Positions 44,620-54,400 of a DNA stretch of 64,000 nt are shown here, in pieces. Every line of letters begins with the position of its first letter. Within the stretch, counting starts at the first letter, position 1. A program made the position numbers and the translations under genes. Origin of the DNA: Porphyromonas pogonae (GTDB taxonomy: Bacteria > Bacteroidota > Bacteroidia > Bacteroidales > Porphyromonadaceae); NCBI RefSeq assembly GCF_036320655.1, contig NZ_CP143258.1, positions 2,828,001 to 2,892,000 of the forward strand. Reading direction: 5' to 3'. The notes under the pieces are model-generated. The model made no database searches, was not told the origin of the DNA, and was given only the letters and a program-made list of their open reading frames with translations.

Positions 44620-46098
44620 ATGATTAATGACGAACAAGGGAAAGATCCCGAAAAAAAAGAAGAACAGATTTTTAGAATCCGCCGCGAGGCAAGTTCTGAT
44701 GAATCTTCTGCTGATGATAAGACTGTCCGTCGTACTGCGCGTCCCATAGCCTCGGCTAATGGCACGGCTATTAATTCCGATAGCGAAGCTGCCGGAACGC
44801 ACAAGCGTCGCCGCATCCGCATCGGTGCAGAACCGATCAGGGCAACCAGCCCGTCTTTTACCAGAAGAGAAACAACTGAAGAAAACACAACAAGATTCGA
44901 ACGTCCACAAAGACCTTCTTATCCGTCCTCTTCAGGCAGAACTCCACGTGACTCATACTCTTCACCCTCTTACAGAGATCGTGATGAAAGGCCCTCATAC
45001 CAAAACAGTAACAGACCACAGAGATCTTCATATGACAGACCTTCCTATCAAGAAAGAGGGGCATCATATCAAGATAGAGGCTCTTACCAAGACAGAAACT
45101 CTTATCAGGATAGAGGTTCATATCAAGATAGGGGGGCATATCATGAGAGAGGTTCTTACCAACCTTATCCTACAGAAGGGTATAGAGCCGGTAGCCCTTA
45201 TGAAGAACGAAGGCAAAGACCACAACGCCCTCAGCAAAGAAGGCCCAATAACGGTGGCGGAGGGGGATACGATAGAAATCGTAACCCGAGAAAAACTTTT
45301 AACAATGGCGGTCGTCCGCAAAAGCCGACCCGTGAGCCTATCAGACCCATTAAGTATAAAGAAGTAGTATCCGATCCTAACGAAGAGATCCGCTTGAACA
45401 AATACTTGGCTAATGCCGGAGTATGCTCCCGACGCGAAGCTGATCAGCTAATCCAAAATGGAGAGATCACCGTAAACGGGCAAGTAGCCACTGAGCTCGG
45501 AACACGGGTGACACGCCAGCACGTAATAGAATACAAAGGCAAAAAAGTGGAGATAGAGAGCAAAGTATATGTATTGCTCAATAAGCCCAAAAACTGTGTG
45601 ACCACATCGGATGATCCTGAGTGCCGTACCACAGTTATGGACATCGTACGCCACGCTTGCCCTGAGCGGATCTATCCTGTAGGACGTCTCGACAGGAATA
45701 CCACCGGCGTGCTTCTGATCACCAATGACGGTGATCTGGCAGCCAAACTTACACACCCGGCTTTCCTCAAGAAAAAAATATACCATGTATGGCTCAATAA
45801 GCCCGTATCCATAGAGGATATGCAAAAGATTGCCGATGGTATAGAGCTTGAAGACGGGGAGATACATGCTGATGCCATTAGCTATGTAAAAGAAGATGAT
45901 CAAACTCAAGTAGGTATTGAGATACACTCCGGACGTAATCGTATTGTGCGTCGTATATTCGAGCATTTGGGATACCGTGTGATGAAACTCGACCGTGTGT
46001 ATTTTGCCGGTCTTACCAAGAGGAACCTGCCTCGCGGCAAATGGCGTTATCTCAACGAACAAGAAGTAAACAACCTGCGCATGGGCGCATTTGAATAA
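44620..46098 (+). CDS. rluB: Pseudouridine synthase of the RluB/RsuA family with a long disordered N-terminus
   Basis: A 492-residue protein in two parts. Residues 1 to about 245 are low-complexity, rich in Arg, Ser, Tyr, Gln, Pro and Gly, with a run of S/A-Y-Q-D-R-G/N repeats at about residues 140-180. From about residue 255 an S4 domain follows (IRLNKYLANAGVCSRREADQLIQNGEITVNGQ), then the catalytic domain with YPVGRLDRNTTGVLLITNDGDLA, where Asp358 is the catalytic Asp, and GRNRIVRRIFEHLGYRVMKLDRV. It makes pseudouridine in 23S (RluB) or 16S (RsuA) rRNA; the target is not decided by sequence. The long tail is a known feature of Bacteroidetes members. Its end lies 22 bp before asnS, so the two are probably co-transcribed. 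Confidence 0.88.
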   Translation: MINDEQGKDPEKKEEQIFRIRREASSDESSADDKTVRRTARPIASANGTAINSDSEAAGTHKRRRIRIGAEPIRATSPSFTRRETTEENTTRFERPQRPSYPSSSGRTPRDSYSSPSYRDRDERPSYQNSNRPQRSSYDRPSYQERGASYQDRGSYQDRNSYQDRGSYQDRGAYHERGSYQPYPTEGYRAGSPYEERRQRPQRPQQRRPNNGGGGGYDRNRNPRKTFNNGGRPQKPTREPIRPIKYKEVVSDPNEEIRLNKYLANAGVCSRREADQLIQNGEITVNGQVATELGTRVTRQHVIEYKGKKVEIESKVYVLLNKPKNCVTTSDDPECRTTVMDIVRHACPERIYPVGRLDRNTTGVLLITNDGDLAAKLTHPAFLKKKIYHVWLNKPVSIEDMQKIADGIELEDGEIHADAISYVKEDDQTQVGIEIHSGRNRIVRRIFEHLGYRVMKLDRVYFAGLTKRNLPRGKWRYLNEQEVNNLRMGAFE

Positions 46099-46120
46099 TT
46101 GTATTGAAATTGCCTAAACG

Positions 46121-47518
46121 ATGAAAAGAACAAAAATCATCGATCTTCTCAAGGGAGATCTGATAGGACAGCAAGTGAACGCAAAAGGCTGGGTTCGCAC
46201 TCGTCGCGGTAACAAAGCCGTAAGTTTTATTGCACTGAATGACGGTTCCACTATCCATAATATTCAGGTAGTAGCCGATCTGACTCTTTTTCAAGACGAA
46301 ACACTTGCCAAAATCACCACCGGAGCTTGCATCAGTGTGGTAGGACAATTAGTAGAGTCACAAGGAGCCGGTCAGCATGTAGAGATCCAAGCTCAGGAAA
46401 TAGAAGTGTACGGCACGGCAGATCCTGCCACCTATCCGTTACAAAAGAAAGGTCACTCACTGGAGTTTCTGCGTGAAATAGCGCATTTACGCCCACGTAC
46501 CAATACGTTTGGAGCCATCTATCGTATGCGCCACCACATGGCCATGGCTATACATACCTTTTTCCATGAAAGAGGATTCTTCTACTTCCATGCACCACTG
46601 ATTACAGGTAGTGACTGCGAAGGAGCGGGACAGATGTTCCAAGTAACAACGCTGGACATGGACAACATGCCCAAAACAGAGACAGGCGAAGTGGATTACT
46701 CCAAAGACTTCTTTGGAAAACACACAGCACTTACTGTTTCCGGCCAGCTCGAAGGCGAGATGGCTGCTATGGCACTAGGTGCGATTTATACATTCGGGCC
46801 CACATTCCGTGCAGAGAACTCTAATACTCCTCGCCACTTAGCGGAGTTTTGGATGATAGAGCCTGAAGTCGCTTTCTTGGAAATCCAAGAAAATATGGAT
46901 TTGGCTGAAGACTTTATCAAATATTGTGTGCAGTGGGCTTTGGATCATTGTTTAGATGATATCACATTCCTTGCAGAGCACTTTGACAAAGAACTCATCG
47001 ATCGTCTCAAATTTGTTTTGGAAAAACCATTCAAACGCCTTGCATACACAGAGGGTATAGAGATCCTTGAGAAGGCTGTAAAGGATGGTCGCAAATTCGA
47101 ATTCCCCGTTTATTGGGGAGCAGACCTCGCCAGCGAGCATGAGCGTTATCTTGTAGAGGACCACTTCAAAACTCCCGTAATCATGACTGATTATCCCAAG
47201 GAGATCAAAAGTTTCTATATGAAGATGAATGATGACGACAAGACGGTAAGAGGTATGGACGTTTTGTTCCCAAAAATTGGAGAGATCATCGGAGGTTCAG
47301 AGCGTGAGTCAGACTATGACAAACTAATCAAAAGAGCTAACGAAATGGGGGTTCCTGAAAAAGATATTTGGTGGTATCTCGATTCTCGTCGCTATGGCAC
47401 AGCTCCTCACTCAGGTTTTGGCCTTGGCTTCGAGCGATTATTACTCTTCGTTACAGGCATGGCAAACATCAGAGATGTAATTCCATTCCCCAGAACGCCA
47501 AACAATGCGGAATTCTAA
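46121..47518 (+). CDS. asnS: Asparaginyl-tRNA synthetase
   Basis: A 465-residue class IIb synthetase that charges tRNA-Asn. The N-terminal OB-fold anticodon-binding domain ([25 protein letters not shown]) spans about residues 15-110. Class II motif 2 ([28 protein letters not shown]) and motif 3 ([35 protein letters not shown]) are intact, as is the [13 protein letters not shown] loop. The normal length and motifs leave little doubt. It is separated by 22 bp from the upstream pseudouridine synthase gene. Confidence 0.96.
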   Translation: MKRTKIIDLLKGDLIGQQVNAKGWVRTRRGNKAVSFIALNDGSTIHNIQVVADLTLFQDETLAKITTGACISVVGQLVESQGAGQHVEIQAQEIEVYGTADPATYPLQKKGHSLEFLREIAHLRPRTNTFGAIYRMRHHMAMAIHTFFHERGFFYFHAPLITGSDCEGAGQMFQVTTLDMDNMPKTETGEVDYSKDFFGKHTALTVSGQLEGEMAAMALGAIYTFGPTFRAENSNTPRHLAEFWMIEPEVAFLEIQENMDLAEDFIKYCVQWALDHCLDDITFLAEHFDKELIDRLKFVLEKPFKRLAYTEGIEILEKAVKDGRKFEFPVYWGADLASEHERYLVEDHFKTPVIMTDYPKEIKSFYMKMNDDDKTVRGMDVLFPKIGEIIGGSERESDYDKLIKRANEMGVPEKDIWWYLDSRRYGTAPHSGFGLGFERLLLFVTGMANIRDVIPFPRTPNNAEF

Positions 47519-47552
47519 GAATCCCCCTAAGGTATAACAATATCATTATAAG

Positions 47553-47589
47553 AAAGCAGCTGTCTCATTTATAGGCATCTGCTTTTTTG
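47553..47589 (+). terminator. Terminator after asnS
   Basis: AAAGCAG (47553-47559) pairs with CTGCTTT (47579-47585), followed by a run of T. The stem is short but the position fits. Confidence 0.6.
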
Positions 47590-47616
47590 TTAGAAAACAC
47601 ACCAAGAGCACAAGCT

Positions 47617-47643
47617 GAGACTGTTGCAAAAGTCAACAGTCTC
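47617..47643 (+). repeat. Stub of the MITE-like element (left 27 bases only), copy E
   Basis: Exactly the first 27 bases of the 187-bp element, GAGACTGTTG, a short loop, then CAACAGTCTC, with the rest absent. It forms a 10-bp hairpin. It lies between the terminators of the convergent genes asnS and the DUF3575 gene. Confidence 0.8.
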
Positions 47644-47661
47644 CATATGTATAAATAAAAA

Positions 47662-47696
47662 CAGGTATGGCAAAATGAGAGGTTTTGCCACACCTG
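47662..47696 (-). terminator. Terminator of the DUF3575 gene
   Basis: CAGGTATGGCAAAA (47662-47675) pairs with TTTTGCCACACCTG (47683-47696) with one mismatch. On the minus strand a T-rich stretch follows. Confidence 0.75.
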
Positions 47697-47738
47697 CGAT
47701 ATTTTATTACAGGAATAATCCTGCTTGATATTCCTTAC

Positions 47739-48329
47739 TTAATTGAAAAGGTATACAAGGGAGATGGTAGCACGGGTAAGGCCGAAATAATCTTTTTTGA
47801 GATCTGAGGCTATTTTTGTACCACAATTGCCACAGTTGTATTTGTCATAGTCGAAGTGGATGTATCCGCCACCGACACTGGCTTCGAGGTTCCAATGATC
47901 ACCGAGGATGAATTGATAACCAAGGCTCACACCGCCACCGTAAAACCATCCTTCGTAGCGGTATTTATTCATCTCACCCCATTCGCTTTTGGTCGTAGTG
48001 TATCCAAGCTGTATGCCTTTTACATTGGCTACATTCATTTGTCCTACATGGCCGTGCACACCTATAAAAGCTCCGTTGAACGCTTCACAGAACCAATAGC
48101 GAAACTCGGGCTGTGCCAGCCAATGCTTCCATTTCTTACCATCAGAGAATGTAAAGGGATTGACTCCGCCGTAAATATCCAGCGTGGTCTTTTTGCTGAA
48201 GGCAAACTCCAGCGCAAGGTTTGGTGTGCCGGTTGCATCATATAACAAGTTATTCTTGAGCGCTACGTGCTGAGCAGATGCAAAACTCATCGTAACAAGA
48301 AAAAGGAGTGCTCCTATAATTTTTCTCAT
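47739..48329 (-). CDS. DUF3575 outer membrane barrel protein
   Basis: A 196-residue protein with signal peptide (MRKIIGALLFLVTMSFASA, then Q). The start at 48329 gives the usual signal; a start 7 codons earlier is possible. Features of DUF3575 are clear: VALKNNLLYDATGTPNLALEFAFSKKTTLDIYGGVNPF, WKHWLAQPEFRYWFCEAFNGAFIGVHGH, GGVSLGYQFILGDHWNLEASVGGG, and a final SLVYLF strand. These are small outer membrane barrels usually found beside DUF3868 genes and Mfa-like fimbrial genes in Bacteroidales. Here the DUF3868 partner is divergent. Two cysteines (NCGNCG) lie in an outer loop. Function is unknown; a link to fimbrial assembly is suspected from context in other genomes. Confidence 0.8.
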   Translation of the reverse strand: MRKIIGALLFLVTMSFASAQHVALKNNLLYDATGTPNLALEFAFSKKTTLDIYGGVNPFTFSDGKKWKHWLAQPEFRYWFCEAFNGAFIGVHGHVGQMNVANVKGIQLGYTTTKSEWGEMNKYRYEGWFYGGGVSLGYQFILGDHWNLEASVGGGYIHFDYDKYNCGNCGTKIASDLKKDYFGLTRATISLVYLFN

Positions 48330-48508
48330 TTTGTGCAGTATTTTATGCATATCAATGCTTACACATGATTATAAAAAACATGAAGACATCGATAATGATG
48401 TTAAGTATTAAAACAAAGAGGCTATTTAAGAATATTTAAATTTTTGTCGAAAAAGGAAACATACCTTAAACGCTCTTTCTGTATTGTTATATGAATCTAC
48501 CTTATGTG

Positions 48509-48539
48509 CAAATATACTTAAAAACTAATATATTGCAAT
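48509..48539 (-). promoter_or_regulatory. Promoter of the DUF3575 gene
   Basis: On the minus strand ATTG (48539-48536), 19 bp, then TATATTTG (48516-48509) fits the Bacteroidetes consensus with one -33 mismatch. The leader is about 175 bases. Confidence 0.55.
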
Positions 48540-48641
48540 AATTTTGGAGTCAAAATACGGTTTAGAGTTAAATAATCAGGGATATTTCATCAGAAGGGGT
48601 GATAATGTTTAAAAAATATAATATTTATCCAACTAAATGAG

Positions 48642-48649
48642 TATATTTG
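48642..48649 (+). promoter_or_regulatory. Likely -7 element for the DUF3868/OmpA gene
   Basis: TATATTTG matches TAnnTTTG; no clean -33 TTTG at the expected spacing. Together with the element at 48509-48539 it makes a divergent promoter region in the 380-bp gap. Confidence 0.5.
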
Positions 48650-48712
48650 TAAGGTTATATGCAATTTATCTTACCTTAAACTGAGTATGTTTTTGATAAT
48701 CTTTTAAACATT

Positions 48713-50203
48713 ATGAGTAATAGATATTACAAGAATTTGCTTTTGTTGGCATCCATGATCCTATTTGCAGTGAGCACATATGCTCAGGAAGCTTACGGAG
48801 GTAAAGTAAATTATAAGAATGCATCTGTGGAAATGAAACCGGGAGGTAAGGATCACAAAGGCATTGTAGATGTGAAGTTGACGGCTGATTTCGGCCAGAT
48901 AAACCTCAAGAGTAGCCAGATGGTGCAACTGACACCTTTCCTTGTTTCAAAGGATGGGGTGTATAAAATTCCTGTTGATTCCTTCTATGTAGCAGGGTGC
49001 AATCGCTATAAATCAGTGAAGCGCCAAGTGGCTCTCAATCAAGTTGAGCCCTATGCATCTATGTTTGCTGCCGGTAAGGTGGCATCGCTCAAGGAATATA
49101 AAAGCGGTAAGAGATCGGCTGTGGTATTCAACAGACAGTACGACTATCAACCTTGGATGCGCGACGCAAAGCTTATTGTAGAAGAAAAAGTAACAGGCTG
49201 TGCCAATTGTGATGTGGAGCAAAATGCCCTAAACATCCTTGACGCTCATCTCAAACCCCTTCAGCCATCGTTCCATCTTGTTCTCATCGTGCCTCAAATT
49301 GAGAAGGTAAAAAGACGCAGTGAGAGCATGGAAGCTTATATCAATTATAAGCAAGGACGTGCCGAGATACTCAAAGACTTTAAGAACAACCAGTCAGAGC
49401 TTGACAACATCTCTGCTTTTATGAAGAAGTTGCAAACGGACAAGAATCTGAAGATTTCAGACTTTATGTTGGCCGGATACGCATCACCCGAAGGTAATTT
49501 CAATAGTAATATGAAGCTATCACAGCGTCGTGCTGAAGCTTTGGCCAGTTACATGAAACGCAATTATGACCTTTCCGGTAAGAATCTCAATGTAAAATGG
49601 TACGGTGAAGACTGGAATGGACTCTCAAACTTGGTTTCGGGAAGCAATCTCGGCAACAAAGGTGAGATTCTTGCCATCATCGAAAAGAACAATACTGATG
49701 TTCGCCGTGAAGCAGAGATCAGAAAGCTGGACAATGGCGTGACTTACAACTTACTTCTCAATGAATATTACCCCAAATTGCGCCGCAATACACTCACAGC
49801 ATCGTTCGTGGTGAAAGAGTTTACCACAGACGAAGCCTTGGAAGTATACAGAAAGAACCCCGTGCTGCTGAGCCAGGAGGAACTTTATCGAGTGGCCAAT
49901 ACATTTGAGAAGGGAAGCGACGAGTATATCAAAGCTATGCGTGTAGCCATGGAGCTTTTCCCAAAAGATAGAATCGCCAAGATCAACTACGCTATTTCTC
50001 AGATACAACTCAATAATCCCACTCATGCATTAGAAGTGATCAGTGCTGCTGACCAGAACAATGCAGACGTACTCAATGTCAAAGGTGTGGCTCTTGCCAA
50101 AACCGGCAAGCTGAAGGAAGCAGAAGCTTGTTTCATACAGAGTGCGCGTATGGGTAACCAAGAAGCTCAGAAGAATCTTGAAGAGCTCAAGCGTGTAATG
50201 TAA
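48713..50203 (+). CDS. DUF3868 – OmpA-like – TPR protein
   Basis: A 496-residue secreted protein (signal MSNRYYKNLLLLASMILFAV, cut near TYAQ). Residues up to about 165 fit DUF3868 (QLTPFLVSKDGVYKIPVDSFYVAGCNRYKSV, WMRDAKLIVEEKVTGCANC). A region at about 230-350 resembles an OmpA-type peptidoglycan-binding domain (ISAFMKKLQTDKNLKISDFMLAGYASPEGNFNSNMKLSQRRAEAL). The C-terminal 120 residues contain TPR-like helices (EALEVYRKNPVLLSQEELYRVANTF, VLNVKGVALAKTGKLKEAEACF). Such proteins usually lie next to DUF3575 genes and fimbrial clusters and may couple an outer membrane machine to the cell wall. The pair here stands 38 kb from the fimbrial operon. Confidence 0.8.
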   Translation: MSNRYYKNLLLLASMILFAVSTYAQEAYGGKVNYKNASVEMKPGGKDHKGIVDVKLTADFGQINLKSSQMVQLTPFLVSKDGVYKIPVDSFYVAGCNRYKSVKRQVALNQVEPYASMFAAGKVASLKEYKSGKRSAVVFNRQYDYQPWMRDAKLIVEEKVTGCANCDVEQNALNILDAHLKPLQPSFHLVLIVPQIEKVKRRSESMEAYINYKQGRAEILKDFKNNQSELDNISAFMKKLQTDKNLKISDFMLAGYASPEGNFNSNMKLSQRRAEALASYMKRNYDLSGKNLNVKWYGEDWNGLSNLVSGSNLGNKGEILAIIEKNNTDVRREAEIRKLDNGVTYNLLLNEYYPKLRRNTLTASFVVKEFTTDEALEVYRKNPVLLSQEELYRVANTFEKGSDEYIKAMRVAMELFPKDRIAKINYAISQIQLNNPTHALEVISAADQNNADVLNVKGVALAKTGKLKEAEACFIQSARMGNQEAQKNLEELKRVM

Positions 50204-50227
50204 GAGTTGCCTGTGGACAGATAAGTG

Positions 50228-50265
50228 AGATGGGGTCTGACATGGTTATTTGTTTGGCCCCATCT
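50228..50265 (+). terminator. Possible terminator after the DUF3868/OmpA gene
   Basis: AGATGGGG (50228-50235) pairs with CCCCATCT (50258-50265), with a longer loop. No T run follows, so function is uncertain. The remaining 240 bases to the next gene hold nothing I can name. Confidence 0.4.
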
Positions 50266-50506
50266 GCTTCATAGAAAGAGCTACCAGCTCCTGCTTCTAT
50301 ATGTGGTAGTTAGTATAGATGCGAGGAGAGTGTGCGCAATGATCCGGTTGTATCCGGACTATGTGAAGTAGTAAGAAGTATTTTTGAGTCATGCCTGAGG
50401 TTCATTAAACTATCCATTTTAAGATATGTCATACAAGGCAGATGTAGTGCGAGTAAGTTGTTTTATTCGCCTAAAATAATTTACTTTATGCTTCGTTAAA
50501 ATAAAG

Positions 50507-51301
50507 ATGCAATACGAATTAAAGAAATACTTTGTCGTTGGCGCCCTCATGATGCTGTATATGGTGGCCTGTACTCACTTGGCATTCGGTCAGAAACCGG
50601 ACACCAAGAATGGTACGCCCTTTAGTCTTAATTCTCAGCTCAATACATTGTGGGGTAATAAGAATCACTATGGTATCAATGTGCCATTGATGTATGATCC
50701 CAATCAGGCATTCAACCCTCAACAATCCTTTTTGCAAATAACTCCGCAAACCTTTTCGAGTACGATGTTGCCGTCTGGTCTGTTTTACAATCCGTACAGC
50801 TTCACACCCGAGAAATCTTATCGCATGTACATTGTATATGGATCTCCTTATACTATTTATGATGTAAGATCCCTGGATTTTCCCGCTGCTTTTAGTGACC
50901 CACGATGGAAAAAAGCCTTTTCGCCCTATATCTTCAATGTAAGAGAGGTGGAAACACTGCGTGAGCAAAGCAAAGTGCAGACTCATGAGGCTTCACCCTC
51001 GGAGGTCAACCTCAAACTTAGCTATGATGCCAATAACTTTACACGCTCTGCCATACCGGGAAATACGGTAAATATCACCCAGCGTGGCTCGGACGGGCTT
51101 ATCGATATACAATTTGCTCCTACCGGAGGGAATGTTCGGCTGGAAGTATTTGACCTTCTCGGGGAGAAGAAATATTCATCGTCGTTTACCGGCATATCAG
51201 GTTATTTCACTGTGCCTCATCGGTTCAACCAGGGAGCACATCTATTCAGAGTACAGCAACCCGGTAAATCGGCTGTCGTTAAGAAGATCATGGTTCGCTG
51301 A
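50507..51301 (+). CDS. Secreted protein with probable T9SS C-terminal sorting domain
   Basis: A 264-residue protein with a hydrophobic N-terminal signal (about residues 8-28, ending AFGQ). The middle is Pro/Phe/Tyr/Asn-rich without a known domain. The last 75 residues (LIDIQFAPTGGNVRLEVFDLLGEKKYSSSF, then GAHLFRVQQPGKSAVVKKIMVR) have the order of a type A C-terminal domain of the type IX secretion system: a strand with VEVFDLLG-like text, a G-x-x-x-F-R-V turn and a final KKIMVR. Such tails are cut off after export and the cargo is attached to A-LPS. The role of the cargo part is unknown. Confidence 0.6.
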   Translation: MQYELKKYFVVGALMMLYMVACTHLAFGQKPDTKNGTPFSLNSQLNTLWGNKNHYGINVPLMYDPNQAFNPQQSFLQITPQTFSSTMLPSGLFYNPYSFTPEKSYRMYIVYGSPYTIYDVRSLDFPAAFSDPRWKKAFSPYIFNVREVETLREQSKVQTHEASPSEVNLKLSYDANNFTRSAIPGNTVNITQRGSDGLIDIQFAPTGGNVRLEVFDLLGEKKYSSSFTGISGYFTVPHRFNQGAHLFRVQQPGKSAVVKKIMVR

Positions 51302-51461
51302 TCCCTTTTGAGTAGTCTTTTTGACCATTAATACCTTATCTTTTGCATTCTTGCACAAGCGTTATACCATTATTCTTGTTTATTGTTATCTTTGTCGGAT
51401 AATAAAATTTCTTACGCCTTCGTTCAAAATAGTAGAATTTTGTAAGAACAAAACTTAATAC

Positions 51462-54400
51462 ATGAATTGGAAACGTTTTAATCTGGCCAATAATCTGTTG
51501 GGGTGGCTCACCTTTGTGATCTCATCAGCAGTATATTTACTCACAATAGGCCCTACTGCGAGTCTTTGGGACTGCGCCGAATTTATTGCATGTGTTAACA
51601 AACTCGAAGTGGGTCACCCGCCCGGTACTCCCTTCTTCATGCTGGTATATAATATATTCTCCAACTTTACTTCGGATCCCACACGTGTAGCCGTCTTGTG
51701 CAATGCCACAAGTGCTATTCTCAGCGGGTTCACTATATTACTTCTTTTCTGGACCATCACGCACATGGCTCGTCGCGTCATTGTCCCCACGTTCCGACCA
51801 TATGATGAGAACAACTCCAAGGAGATGACTATGGGGCAAGGACTCGTTATTCTTGGAAGCGGTCTTGTAGGAGCGATGCTCTATACCTTTACAGATTCCT
51901 TCTGGTTTAGTGCCGTGGAAGCAGAGGTATACGCTTTCAGCTCATTCTTTACCGCACTTGTATTCTGGATGATGTTTAAGTGGGAAGACCGCATGCACGA
52001 AGAGCGTGCCGATATCTGGATCATCCTCATAGCCTACTTCATGGGACTCAGCATCGGTGTACACTTGCTCAACCTCCTGTGTATCCCCGCCATGGCTCTC
52101 GTCTACTATTACAGACGTTTTACCAAGCCTACAGCCAAGGGGGCTATATATACCATTCTGGTCTCTTTTGCGCTCATCATCATCATGATGTATGGGATAG
52201 TGCAGGGAGTGCCCAAGGTAGCCGGCGTCTTTGATATATTCGCCGTCAATACACTGGGACTCAGTTTCAATTCCGGCTTGTATATTTATCTCGTGGTACT
52301 CGGAGCATGCTTGGTATGGGCTATCTATGAGATGGAACTCAATCTGCGTGGACGTAAAGGGAATATGAATCGCCTTCGGATATCCTTCCTCCTAAGCGTG
52401 ATGCTTATGGGGATACCTTTCTTTGGCGATGGTCTCCTGATCGGTGTTGTATTGAGCGCCATCCTTGCTGTGTGGCTGTTCAAGTCCAAGAAGCTCAATA
52501 TCAAACTTCTTCACACCATTCAGCTGTGTCTTACAGTCATTGTGATCGGGTTCTCTTCATACGGAGTTATTTTGGTAAGAGCAGTCGCCAATACTCCTAT
52601 GAATGAAAATGATCCCAGCAATGCCTTTGCTTTGCGTAAATATCTGGCACGTGAGCAGTATGGAAGTAAACCGCTCGTTTTCGGCCCCACATTTGCGTCC
52701 CGACCTTTGAGCATCAAAGAGACAGGCGATGTGATAAGCTCCCAGCCCAAGAAAGATATTCATGACAAAGACAAGTACGTCGTGCTGTATAAGAAATCGG
52801 AATACGAATACTCATCAGACTCTCAGATGCTTTTCCCCCGCGTATTCTCTTCAAATCCACGGCATATACAAGGCTATAATATCTGGATGGATAGAGCTCC
52901 CGATGATTACAGTGTCCCATCATTCGGTGACAATCTGATGTACTTCTTCAAGTATCAGGTCAATTACATGTATTGGCGCTATTTCATGTGGAATTTTGCC
53001 GGACGGCAAAATGATATACAAGGCGACGGTGGTATGTTGTACGGTAATGCCTTCACAGGGATACCTGTTATCGACCGCATGATCGTGGGCAATACCAATA
53101 ATATGCCCGATGACATCACCCAAAATAAAGGACACAATGTCTATTATCTGCTTCCCTTATTGCTCGGTATACTAGGTATCGTATTCCAGCTCTTGAAAGG
53201 AGAGAAGGGTACCGAAAGTTTCTGGGTTACATTCTTCCTATTCTTTATGACAGGCTTAGCCATTGTGGTCTATCTCAATCAAACTCCCGGCGAACCTCGA
53301 GAGCGTGACTATGCCTATGCGGGGTCATTCTACGCCTTTGCCATATGGATAGGCTTCGGTGTGGCGGCTCTTTGGGAGCTTCTGCAAAGAGCCAAGCTCA
53401 AAGAGGTGCCAGCCGCAATCCTCGCCACCGTGTTGGGGCTGATAGTACCCATACAGATGGCGGGTCAGAACTGGGACGATCACGATCGATCCGGCCGTAC
53501 CATCGCTCGTGACCTCGGTATCAATTACCTCGAGAGTTGTGACAAAGACGCAGTGCTTTTTTGCTTTGGTGATAATGATACCTTCCCTCTCTGGTACATC
53601 CAAGATGTTGAGGGTGTGCGCACCGATGTGCATACAGCTAACCTAAGCTATCTGGGCAGTAACTGGTATATCGATCAGAAGCATCGCCAGGCCTACAATG
53701 CTAAGCCTCTACCGCTTAAATACATGAACGGGCAGTTTACCTATTATAATGATATCGGTCGTATAGCGGATACTAATACCCCTATGGATCTCGATCATGC
53801 CTTAGCTGCTTTGGTGTCACAAAATATACGCAACGAGTCTGTAATCCCGTCTCGAACACTCATTGCTCCCGTCAATAAGGAAAATGCTATCAAACACTTC
53901 CCTGACAATATGAAGGGGCTGATACTAAATCAATTCCCTATATCGCTCAAGGATATGCGTTATGTAGGTTTGGATGGCCTAGCCGTGTTGGATGTAATCA
54001 ATGCCAACCAATGGAAGCGACCTATATACTGGACTATCAGCAGTCCTCGTGACGCCTTTACCAACCTGCCCAATTTCCTTGTACAGTCAGGATATGCAGT
54101 GCAACTGCTACCTATTGATTTGGTTTCGGACAGCGTAGATGTGGAGCCTATAGACGTAGACAAGACCTATGACTTAGTGATGAATAAGTTCCGCTATGGT
54201 GGTGCGGAGAAAAAAGGCGTTTATTTCGATTACACCTGCCGTAACTCCATGTATTCATTCCGTAGCCATGTGTTTGCGCCCTTAGCAAAAGCATTGCTCG
54301 ATAGAGGAGACAAGGCTAAAGCACAAGCAGCATTGAAAAAATGCTTGGCAGTACTCCAGCCCGATGTCTTGCCACATGACAGGTCAAGTCTCAATCTCAT

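Noticed and set aside
45448-46062. 204-codon minus-strand frame opposite the pseudouridine synthase
   Set aside because: Antisense to conserved S4 and catalytic motifs; composition is unlike a real protein.
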